DNA of 64,000 nucleotides from Rhodococcus sp. 1163 (GTDB lineage Bacteria; Actinomycetota; Actinomycetes; Mycobacteriales; Mycobacteriaceae), in NCBI RefSeq assembly GCF_002091985.1, contig NZ_MKKX01000006.1, forward strand, positions 1-64,000, given 5' to 3'. Each line of letters starts with the position of its first letter. Position 1 is the stretch's first letter. Shown here one piece after another: positions 27,500 to 35,234 of the stretch. The notes below the pieces were generated by a model that ran no database searches, was not told the DNA's origin, and saw only the letters and a program-made list of their open reading frames with translations. The translations under genes and the position numbers were made by a program.

Positions 27500-28090
27500 A
27501 TGAAACTAATCATCATTCGTCATGGTGAAACCGAGTGGACAGTACACCGAAGATACACCGGCAGTACCGATCTGGACTTGACACCGCACGGTCGTGGACA
27601 AGCTTCCGCACTGGCGCCTTTAATAGATCGCATGTTGTCCGGCCACAGTGCGCGAGCGATTTCCAGTCCCCTCGGACGTGCAACTGAGACCGCTGCCCTC
27701 GCCCTCCCCGGTTGGCCGGTCACAGTGGATCCACTCGTCTCGGAATACGATTACGGCGACTACGAGGGTCTGACGAAAACCCAGATCGACTCTCTGGCAC
27801 CCAGTTGGGACATCTGGAGAGACGGTTGTGCCCACGGCGAATCCACCGAGGCTGTCGGGAAGCGGGCCGATTCCTTTCTCGATGCGCAACCAGGGACGGG
27901 CGACGAGGCGGTAGTAGTTGTCACCCACGGGCACTTTTCTCGAATTTTGGCTGCGCGGGCGTTAGGCCTGACCCCCGAGAGTGGGCGGCTGTTCGCCAGC
28001 ATCACCGCGTCCATTTCAGTGATCGAGGACTACCACGGCGAGCGCTGCGTCGGGCGGTGGAATGTGGATGCGGCGCTGCTCCCCAGATGA
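27500..28090 (+). CDS. Histidine phosphatase / phosphoglycerate mutase-like protein
   Basis: Protein of 196 aa in the histidine phosphatase superfamily. The catalytic RHG motif is in [19 protein letters not shown], the second Arg is in [12 protein letters not shown], the acid/base Glu lies in [10 protein letters not shown], and the second His is in [14 protein letters not shown]. The pattern is nearer to GpmB/CobC-type broad phosphatases than to dPGM, so a mutase role is unproven. ATG 27500 starts 13 bp after the aldolase stop. Its stop overlaps the ATG of the PPK2 remnant (ATGA). Inference: it dephosphorylates a sugar phosphate made in this operon. Confidence 0.88.
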   Translation: MKLIIIRHGETEWTVHRRYTGSTDLDLTPHGRGQASALAPLIDRMLSGHSARAISSPLGRATETAALALPGWPVTVDPLVSEYDYGDYEGLTKTQIDSLAPSWDIWRDGCAHGESTEAVGKRADSFLDAQPGTGDEAVVVVTHGHFSRILAARALGLTPESGRLFASITASISVIEDYHGERCVGRWNVDAALLPR

Positions 28091-28353
28091 ACGGAAATAC
28101 TACCCAGGAGACGTCTTTTGGGTCATGTGCGACGACGTTGCTCATGGATAGGTTCCGGGTAGAAGCAGGACAACACGACTTTCTCTGGCGGACCACCTGT
28201 CGTTTGCCTGAACGCGGCAGGATCGGGATCTTCAACCGCTCGTACTACGAGGACGTCCTCATCGCTCGTGTCCATCCCGAGATCCTGCAAGGGCACGGCA
28301 CACCGGAGCGTCACCGCGAGCTCGAGTCTTTTCGTAGTCAGCTCAGCAAGTGA
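28087..28353 (+). pseudogene. Polyphosphate kinase 2 remnant with internal deletion
   Basis: An open frame of 88 aa clearly derived from a PPK2-family kinase. [11 protein letters not shown] resembles the PPK2 N-terminus (LLDRYRV...), and [20 protein letters not shown] followed by [18 protein letters not shown] is the central PPK2 block. Between them, where about 80-100 residues with the Walker A loop (AxDAxGKDG) should lie, nothing remains; the C-terminal 130 or so residues are also gone and replaced by an unrelated tail ending in SKstop. It cannot bind ATP as a normal PPK2. It keeps a coupled ATGA start with the upstream phosphatase gene, so it may still be translated. Full-length PPK2 is about 250-300 aa. 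Confidence 0.8.
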
Positions 28354-28385
28354 CCGGAAGTATGCGCTGGGGAAAGTACTTCCAT

Positions 28386-30740
28386 TTACCTACGACGGAG
28401 TCGCCTGTGCACCGGCGCGCGCCCCGCCGGTTGAGTGGGCGTCGGCCGCGGCGTCGGATGAGGGATCGGTAGCTGCAAAGGTTGTCCGGCGATGACCTGG
28501 GCGGGGTGTCCGTGGTGGACGACGTCCATCGGAGCCCCGTCGGTGAGGGAGTAGCGAGCAGATCCCTGGGTGACTTCGACATACAGTCGTTGACCGCGCA
28601 GAAACAAGGTGAATGCGAGCCGGGTTATGCCCTCCGGCAGGCGAGGCCCGAATACGAGGGCGCCGTCGTCGTGGTGGCGCATCCCGCCGAGCCCGCCGAC
28701 CAGCGCAATCCAGGTCCCCGCCAACGATGCAATGTGGAGGCCGTCACGGGTGTTGTGTTCGAGGTTGTCCAGGTCCATCAACGCGGCCTCGCCGAGGTAG
28801 TCATGGGCGAGACCGAGATGGCCGACCTCGGCGGCGATGACCGACTGAATGCATGCCGACAGCGAGGAGTCCCGGACAGTGATTGCCTCGTAGTAGTCGA
28901 AGTTTCGTGCTTTCTGCTCGGTTGTGAACGCGTCACCGCGCAGATACATGGCAAGCACCAGGTCGGCTTGCTTCGTGACCTTGCGACGGTAGAGATCGAA
29001 GTATGGAAAGTGAAGCAGCAGTGGATAGTTCCCGGCATCGGTGGCAGCAAAGTCCCAACTCTGATGTTCCAGGAAGCCCTCGGCTTGCGGGTGCACACCC
29101 TGCTCGTCGTCGTAGGGCACGTACATGCCATGCGCGGCGTCGCGCCAAGCCGCGGTCTCCTCGTCGTCGACGTCGAGGTCACGGGCCCGTTCGGGGTAGC
29201 GGTGGGTGGTGTCGGCAGCGGCCTGCAGGTTCTGTTGTGCCATCAGGTTGGTGTAGACGTTGTTGTCGGCGATTGCACTGTATTCATCCGGTCCGGTGAC
29301 CCCGTCGATGCGGAACCTGCCCGTGTCGTCGTGATGACCGAGGCTGTGCCACAGCCGGGCGGTCTGCACCAGCAATTCCACGCCGACGGTCCGTTCGAAT
29401 TCTGTGTCCCCGGTGACGCGTACGTAACGGACGACCGCGTCGGCGATATCGGCAGCGATATGAAACGCAGCCGTGCCGGCCGGCCAATAGCTCGAGCATT
29501 CCTCACCTGCGATGGTGCGCCACGGAAACGCTGCGCCCCGCAGACCCAGATGAGCAGCTCGATCCAGCGCGGCAGGCAAGGTGGCGTGGCGCCAACGCAA
29601 CGCGTGTGCGGCGGCGTCCGGTGAAGTGTAGGTGAGCACAGGAAGCACGAATGTTTCGGTGTCCCAGAAGGTGTGGCCATTGTACCCGGGACCGGTGAGG
29701 CCTTTCGCCGGGATTGCTTTGCCCTCGGCGCGGGCACCTGCTTGCAATACATGAAACATCGCGAACCGCACGGCCTGTTGGATCTCGGCGTCTCCCTCGA
29801 CCTCGACATCGGCGCGGTCCCAGAAGTCGTCGAGGTAGTCGCGTTGCTCGGCGAGTAAGCCGTCCCACCCGGTGGCGGCGGTGAGCGCCCCAGCGACCTG
29901 AGCGCGTACCCCCGGCAACGAACGCGTACTCGACCAGCCGTAGCCGACGAACTTGACCAGGTGGAGCGGTTGTCCGGGGCTCAGGTCCGCGGTCACTGTC
30001 ACGCGGGCAAGATCCGGGTAGCTCGCCACGTCCTGCTGTACTGCCGGGCCGGTCACTACGTGGTCCATCGCGCACCCGATCCGCAACTGACTGCCCCGCG
30101 TGCAGTGCAGCAGTTCGGCCCAGGCTGCGTGGGAAGAATGTGCCTCCGATTGCAGCGGTGAGTCGAGGGGCGAGGAAGCCCGTGGGTCATTGTCGTCGGT
30201 CGGCGGCATCTGCTCGTTGGCGACGAGTTCGGATTGCACGACGACTCGGGCCGGACCGTCCAGGACCTCCACGTCGTAGGCGATCGCAGCTACCGCCCGT
30301 TGCACCAGAGATACCAGACGTACCGAGGTGACCCGGATGCGGCGACCGGCCGGCGAGGTCCAGTCGACGCTGCGGCTCAGTACCCCGGCTCGCAAGTCGA
30401 GCACTTGTTCGTGAGTGTGCAATTCACCGTAGCGAATGTCGAAGGGTTCGTCGTCGATGAGTAGCCGAATGAGTTTTCCATCGGTGACGTTGATAACCGT
30501 CTGGCCGGACTCCGGGTAGCCGTATCCGGCCTCCGCATACGGCAGACGGCGTTGCTCCCACACCCCGTTCAGATAGGACCCCGGCAGACCGCTCGGTTCA
30601 CCTTCGTCGAGGTTTCCGCGCCACCCGATGTGCCCGTTCGACAATGCAAACACCGACTCGGTCTGTGCCAACAAGTTGAGATCGAACGAGGTTGCGCGAA
30701 TACACCACGGGTCGACGGTGAAGGACGGATTCAGAATCAT
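28386..30740 (-). CDS. Glycoside hydrolase family 65 protein (maltose/trehalose phosphorylase type)
   Basis: GH65 enzyme of 784 aa expected to phosphorolyse an alpha-linked disaccharide to beta-glucose 1-phosphate plus glucose, or to hydrolyse it. Seen: the N-terminal beta-sandwich signature (ALSNGHIGWRGNLDEGEPSG), the (alpha/alpha)6 barrel motif FWDTETFVLP, the general acid Glu in GVTGPDEYS near residue 486, TKQADLVLAMYL, and HNTRDGLHIASLAGTW. The last 30 residues are Pro/Arg-rich and unrelated to the family. Its ATG overlaps the beta-phosphoglucomutase stop by 4 bp. The pair matches Rv3400-Rv3401 of Mycobacterium tuberculosis (from memory). Disaccharide specificity is not readable. Confidence 0.9.
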   Translation of the reverse strand: MILNPSFTVDPWCIRATSFDLNLLAQTESVFALSNGHIGWRGNLDEGEPSGLPGSYLNGVWEQRRLPYAEAGYGYPESGQTVINVTDGKLIRLLIDDEPFDIRYGELHTHEQVLDLRAGVLSRSVDWTSPAGRRIRVTSVRLVSLVQRAVAAIAYDVEVLDGPARVVVQSELVANEQMPPTDDNDPRASSPLDSPLQSEAHSSHAAWAELLHCTRGSQLRIGCAMDHVVTGPAVQQDVASYPDLARVTVTADLSPGQPLHLVKFVGYGWSSTRSLPGVRAQVAGALTAATGWDGLLAEQRDYLDDFWDRADVEVEGDAEIQQAVRFAMFHVLQAGARAEGKAIPAKGLTGPGYNGHTFWDTETFVLPVLTYTSPDAAAHALRWRHATLPAALDRAAHLGLRGAAFPWRTIAGEECSSYWPAGTAAFHIAADIADAVVRYVRVTGDTEFERTVGVELLVQTARLWHSLGHHDDTGRFRIDGVTGPDEYSAIADNNVYTNLMAQQNLQAAADTTHRYPERARDLDVDDEETAAWRDAAHGMYVPYDDEQGVHPQAEGFLEHQSWDFAATDAGNYPLLLHFPYFDLYRRKVTKQADLVLAMYLRGDAFTTEQKARNFDYYEAITVRDSSLSACIQSVIAAEVGHLGLAHDYLGEAALMDLDNLEHNTRDGLHIASLAGTWIALVGGLGGMRHHDDGALVFGPRLPEGITRLAFTLFLRGQRLYVEVTQGSARYSLTDGAPMDVVHHGHPAQVIAGQPLQLPIPHPTPRPTPTQPAGRAPVHRRLRRR

Positions 30741-31522
30741 CGCCGGTCGAACAGTTCGGCCAGATCGGTCACCACGATGTCGGCCCCATGCGCACGTAGC
30801 GCGTCGGCTTGCCCGACCCGATCGACTCCTACGACGAAACCGAAGCCGCCTGCTCGACCTGCCGCCACCCCGGCGAGAGCGTCCTCGAACACCGCCGCCT
30901 GTGATGGTTCCACCTGCAGCGCATGTGCACCCGCGAGGAACGTGTCGGGTTCCGGTTTGCCTCGCAGATGGTCGCGGCGCGCGACGACTCCGTCGATTCG
31001 GGCGTCGAAAAGATCCTCGATCCCCGCCGAGGCGAGCACGTCACGGCAGTTGATGCTCGACGAGACCACTGCGCGCGCCAATCCGGCGTCACGCGCTGCG
31101 TGCACATAGCGGACTGATCCCTCGTAGGCCGTCACCCCGTCGCGGTGGATCATTCGGAGCAAAATTGTGTTGTTTCGTGCCCCCAGGCCCTGCACGGTGT
31201 ACCGCTCTGGCTGCTCATCGTCGGCTCCTTCGGGCAACTCGATTCCGCGCGACTCGAGGAAGGACCGTGTCCCATCTGCACGTGGTTTGCCGTCGACGTA
31301 AGCGTCATAGTCGGAGACCCGGTCGAACGGCACGAATTCGGTATCCGACTTCTCGGCCCGATCTCGGAGATAGGCGTCGAACATCTGTTTCCATGCAGCC
31401 GCGTGCACTGTAGCTGTTTGCGTCAGCACACCGTCGAGATCGAACAGACAGCCGCGTACCTGATCCGGGAGACCCAACACGACGTCGACGCTACGCTGCC
31501 ACCCGCCGCGGCAAGGAACCAT
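30737..31522 (-). CDS. HAD-superfamily beta-phosphoglucomutase-like protein
   Basis: HAD phosphatase/mutase of 261 aa. The nucleophile motif GCLFDLDGVLT gives DxD, motif II is AVVSSSINC, the Lys is in RGKPEPDTFL, and the acidic motif is AAVFEDALAGV. A helical cap lies between motifs I and II. With GH65 directly downstream and overlapping, the likely reaction is beta-glucose 1-phosphate to glucose 6-phosphate. Start ATG 31522 is used; GTG 31528 and TTG 31546 in the same frame are alternatives, and none has a strong ribosome site. It is divergent from the GAF-ANTAR gene at 31720. Confidence 0.88.
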   Translation of the reverse strand: MVPCRGGWQRSVDVVLGLPDQVRGCLFDLDGVLTQTATVHAAAWKQMFDAYLRDRAEKSDTEFVPFDRVSDYDAYVDGKPRADGTRSFLESRGIELPEGADDEQPERYTVQGLGARNNTILLRMIHRDGVTAYEGSVRYVHAARDAGLARAVVSSSINCRDVLASAGIEDLFDARIDGVVARRDHLRGKPEPDTFLAGAHALQVEPSQAAVFEDALAGVAAGRAGGFGFVVGVDRVGQADALRAHGADIVVTDLAELFDRR

Positions 31523-31719
31523 CAGCACTTTAAATTCTCTTGGCAATTATTTGTATTTGGATGAGGACCGGCAAGATTCACCTCAATTTGTATCCGCGAC
31601 GGCGCTACTGTTGGTGTGAGAATTCACCTCACGGCCGTCGGCTGTATGGGCATGTCGTCGGAGGTCTGTCTCGGTACGGCGGCCTGGAGCGGACTGATCG
31701 AGCGCTAAGGGAAATACAG

Positions 31720-32523
31720 ATGACGGAGTTCACCGAAGTGGTTCACAATATTCGAGCTGGATCGTTGACTGCGGAGCAGGTCAGCACAGATTTCGACGAC
31801 TTGCGAAGCGCTATAGGTGAATTGGCAGGGCTGGTGGCGGGTAGCGGCGGGCTCCTCGAGTTGTTGACCGACGTCGCGGCTTTCGCAGTTCGTGCGATCC
31901 CCGGCGCGGATGGTGCTGGGGTAACACTGTTGCGCGTCGACCGGACCGACAACTTGGTCGAGGCGTTGGCAGCGAGCGCCCCGTTCGTCGCCGAAATCGA
32001 CAAGATTCAGTATGTGACGCTGCACGAGGGGCCCTGCATCACCGCAGCCTCGGAGCGCCGCACAGTGCGGTCGGGGTCATTGGGCGGGGAGCAGATGTGG
32101 CCGCGATTCGGTCCGCGTGTGGGCAGACTCGGCGTGCACAGTGCACTGTCGCTACCGCTGTTGCTGCCTGACCGTGTGGTCGGGGCCATCAACGTCTACG
32201 CCCGAGGTAAGCATGTCTTCGGTGAGCACGCCGTCGAGCTCGGGGAACTGTTCGCCAAACCCGCGGCAGTCGCCGTCCGCAATGCCCAGATCCTCGCCCA
32301 GGCGACGACACTGGCTGCTCAGCTACAGAGCGCTCTGTCGACACGGCCGGTGATCGATCAAGCGATCGGCCTGCTTCGCGGACGCAGCGGGAGCAGTGCC
32401 GAGGACGCTTTCAGTCAACTGAGGGCGATCAGCCAGGCCGAGCATCGCAAATTGGGGGAGGTGGCCCAACACATTGTCGACGAAGCCGTTCGCCGTGCGA
32501 TTGCCCGTCACCACCCGGTCTGA
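31720..32523 (+). CDS. GAF-ANTAR transcription antitermination regulator
   Basis: Protein of 267 aa, a paralogue of the one at 20246. A GAF domain covers about residues 40-185 (FAVRAIPGADGAGVTLL, GPCITAASERRTVRSGS, VHSALSLPLLLPDRVVGAINVYA) and an ANTAR domain about 205-260 (PVIDQAIGLLRGRSGSS, LRAISQAEHRKLGEVAQ). The ATG at 31720 has AAGGGA 7 bases upstream. It sits between the GH65/phosphoglucomutase pair (divergent) and the P-type ATPase (215 bp downstream, same strand), either of which may be its target through an RNA leader. No leader hairpin pair was identified with confidence. Confidence 0.9.
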   Translation: MTEFTEVVHNIRAGSLTAEQVSTDFDDLRSAIGELAGLVAGSGGLLELLTDVAAFAVRAIPGADGAGVTLLRVDRTDNLVEALAASAPFVAEIDKIQYVTLHEGPCITAASERRTVRSGSLGGEQMWPRFGPRVGRLGVHSALSLPLLLPDRVVGAINVYARGKHVFGEHAVELGELFAKPAAVAVRNAQILAQATTLAAQLQSALSTRPVIDQAIGLLRGRSGSSAEDAFSQLRAISQAEHRKLGEVAQHIVDEAVRRAIARHHPV

Positions 32524-32738
32524 ATCGCGACCGCTCCGCCCAGGTCGATGGGGTGTAGCGTCAACTGTGTTGAGACACTCAGCCAGTCCGAAATGAAGGT
32601 GGCTGTCAGCCGCACCCCTCAGAGCAATCGCTCACAGCCGGACACTTCGGTGACACCGCAATTTTCGGGGATCGCCATGAATTTTTCACCGGACCTTTTC
32701 GCGCCCAATGTCTTTGGTGCCGGCAGCAGGTCAGCGCT

Positions 32739-35234
32739 ATGACCGCGGCTGACCCGCAGACCGCGCCGCGACGGTCCGCGGACCAGCCTGCACCGGATAT
32801 CGATTTCAAGTCGGTGCCGCTGGCCACAGTAAAGACGCAGCTCGGCTACTCACCGGACGGGCTGAGCATTGCCGATGCTGCGAAGCGGTTGGTGCAGTTC
32901 GGGCCGAACGAGATTGCTGAACACAAGACCAATCCACTGCTGAAATTCCTGAGCTACTTCTGGGGCCCGATCCCGTGGATGATCGAGATCGCCGTCATTC
33001 TGTCCGGCGCAGTCGGGCACTGGCCGGATTTCTTCATCATTCTGGTGCTGCTAGTGGCGAACGGTGTCGTCGGATACACCGAGGAACGTCAGGCAGGCAA
33101 CGCGATCGACGCGCTCAAAGCCAAGTTGGCTATTACTGCGCGCGTCACCCGCGATGGTAAGTCGATTTCGGCACCGGCACGAGAGCTGGTGCCGGGTGAC
33201 GTTATCCGCTTACGTCTCGGTGACATCGTTCCTGCTGATGCACGACTGCTCGATGGTGATGACATCGAGGTCGATCAGTCGGCACTGACCGGAGAGTCTC
33301 TGCCTGCTGCTGCCGCAACCGGCGACGCGGTGTTCTCGGGGTCGGTCATCCGACAAGGGGAAGCCAGTGCGTTGGTGTACGCCACCGGTAGCGGCACCTA
33401 TTTCGGGAAGACCGCGGAATTGGTGCAAGACGCGCACACAGTGAGCCATTTTCAAAAGGCTGTGCTTCAGATCGGCAACTACCTGATCATTCTGGCGGTT
33501 GCGCTTGTCTCGCTCATCGTCTTGGTAGCAGTGCTGCGCGGAGACCAGATCCTCACGACTCTGCAGTTCGCTCTGGTCCTGACCGTTGCGTCGATCCCGG
33601 TGGCAATGCCGACCGTGTTGTCGGTGACGATGGCCGTAGGCGCACGGCTGCTCGCCAAGAAGCAGGCAATCGTGAGCCGATTGGTTGCCATCGAGGAACT
33701 TGCCGGTGTGGACGTGCTGTGCGCCGACAAAACAGGCACACTCACCCAGAATTCACTCACGTTGGGTGTCCCGTTCGCCGTCGATGGTGTGACCCCGGCA
33801 GCTGTCGTTCTCGATGGTGCGCTGGCCTCGCGCGCGGACAACGACGACCCCATCGACCGTGCAGTCTTGGGCGGACTCGACGATGAGACAATCTTGAACA
33901 CCTTCACAGTCACTCATTTCGCACCTTTCGACCCGGTGCACAAACGCACCGAGGCTACCGTCAGCGCATCCGACGGGGCTACGTTCCGAGTCACGAAGGG
34001 CGCGCCACAGGTCATCTTGGCGCTGGCCACACCGTCTGAACAGATCACCCGAGCCGCCGACGGTGCCGTCGATGATTTCGCCGCGCACGGATTCCGGTCG
34101 CTGGGCGTGGCCCGCGCCGACAAAGACGGTGACTGGCGCTTCGTCGGAGTCCTGCCCTTGTTCGATCCTCCGCGCGAGGACGCTGCGGAAACCATCTCCA
34201 CCGCTGCCGCGATGGGCGTCACCGTCAAGATGGTCACCGGCGATGCGCTGGCCATCGCCAAAGAAACTGCGTCCAAAATTGGTTTGGGCACACACATTCT
34301 AGATGCAGCGGCATTGGGTGACGTGAAGAAGAACGAATCGGCAGCGGTGACCGAATCCATCGAGATTGCAGACGGTTTCGCTCAAGTCTTTCCAGAGCAC
34401 AAGTACCACATCGTCGACGTGCTACAGAAGCGTGGCCACATCGCCGGCATGACCGGGGACGGGGTCAACGACGCCCCCGCATTGAAGAAGGCGGACTGCG
34501 GCATTGCCGTCTCCGGTGCCACCGACGCCGCCCGCGCGGCCGCCGATATCGTACTGATGACTCCTGGTCTCTCGGTCATCATCGAGGCGATCAAGGAGAG
34601 CCGCAAGATCTTTCAGCGGATGAACAGCTACGCCATCTACCGCATCGCGGAGACGTTGCGGGTGCTGCTGTTCATGACCGTTGCCATCCTGGTCTTCAAC
34701 TTCTATCCGGTCACCGCCATCATGATCGTGATGCTCGCGCTGCTCAACGACGGCGCCATATTGTCCATTGCCTATGACAAAGTGCACTACCGCAACGAAC
34801 CCGAAGCATGGAACATGCGCATGGTGCTCGGTATTGCCACAGTTCTGGGTGTGGTTGGGCCGATCGCCGCTTTCGGATTGTTCTACCTGGGGGACCGTGT
34901 CTTCGAACTCGGCCACGCGCGCGTACAGACGTTGATGTATCTCATGCTTTCCGTCGCCGGGCACCTGACGATCTTCCTGACCCGCACCCGCGGGCCGTTC
35001 TGGTCCATTCGGCCCGCCCGCATCCTGCTGATCGCTGTCTGCGGCACCCAGGCCGTCGCGACTCTCATAGCCGTCTACGGGCTCTTCATGTCCCCTCTCG
35101 GCTGGGGATGGGCCGCGGCAGTCTGGGGTTACGCACTCCTGTGGTTCCTTGTCAGTGACCGCATCAAACTCCTTGCCTACCGAATCCTCGATCCGCGACC
35201 TCATCATCGTTGGGTGAATTCGACTGCGACGTAA
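32739..35234 (+). CDS. P-type ATPase of the plasma-membrane proton pump type (P3A)
   Basis: Membrane ATPase of 831 aa. Seen: the actuator motif LTGESLPA, helix 4 PVAMPTVLSVTMA (typical of P3A proton pumps), the phosphorylated Asp of DKTGTLT near residue 330, KGAPQ in the nucleotide domain, and GDGVNDAPALKKADCGIAV. No heavy-metal CPC motif and no P2 calcium PEGLP motif are present. About ten transmembrane helices are expected. The C-terminal autoinhibitory domain of fungal and plant pumps is absent. Proton export would sustain proton motive force when respiration is limited. The 3' end overlaps the convergent SulP gene by 71 bp. A GGACCTTTTCGCGCCC stretch about 45 bp upstream loosely resembles a DosR box. 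Confidence 0.92.
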   Translation: MTAADPQTAPRRSADQPAPDIDFKSVPLATVKTQLGYSPDGLSIADAAKRLVQFGPNEIAEHKTNPLLKFLSYFWGPIPWMIEIAVILSGAVGHWPDFFIILVLLVANGVVGYTEERQAGNAIDALKAKLAITARVTRDGKSISAPARELVPGDVIRLRLGDIVPADARLLDGDDIEVDQSALTGESLPAAAATGDAVFSGSVIRQGEASALVYATGSGTYFGKTAELVQDAHTVSHFQKAVLQIGNYLIILAVALVSLIVLVAVLRGDQILTTLQFALVLTVASIPVAMPTVLSVTMAVGARLLAKKQAIVSRLVAIEELAGVDVLCADKTGTLTQNSLTLGVPFAVDGVTPAAVVLDGALASRADNDDPIDRAVLGGLDDETILNTFTVTHFAPFDPVHKRTEATVSASDGATFRVTKGAPQVILALATPSEQITRAADGAVDDFAAHGFRSLGVARADKDGDWRFVGVLPLFDPPREDAAETISTAAAMGVTVKMVTGDALAIAKETASKIGLGTHILDAAALGDVKKNESAAVTESIEIADGFAQVFPEHKYHIVDVLQKRGHIAGMTGDGVNDAPALKKADCGIAVSGATDAARAAADIVLMTPGLSVIIEAIKESRKIFQRMNSYAIYRIAETLRVLLFMTVAILVFNFYPVTAIMIVMLALLNDGAILSIAYDKVHYRNEPEAWNMRMVLGIATVLGVVGPIAAFGLFYLGDRVFELGHARVQTLMYLMLSVAGHLTIFLTRTRGPFWSIRPARILLIAVCGTQAVATLIAVYGLFMSPLGWGWAAAVWGYALLWFLVSDRIKLLAYRILDPRPHHRWVNSTAT

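Noticed and set aside
21074..32560. Repeated GGGTAnCGTC-like stretches (near 21074, 22864 and 32548)
   Set aside because: They look like an alternative sigma-factor -10, but no consistent -35 was found and each is 140-210 bp from the next gene; too weak to call.
32690..32712. GGACCTTTTCGCGCCC upstream of the P-type ATPase as a DosR box
   Set aside because: The left half fits, but the right CCC is two bases too far; mentioned with the gene but not called as a site.
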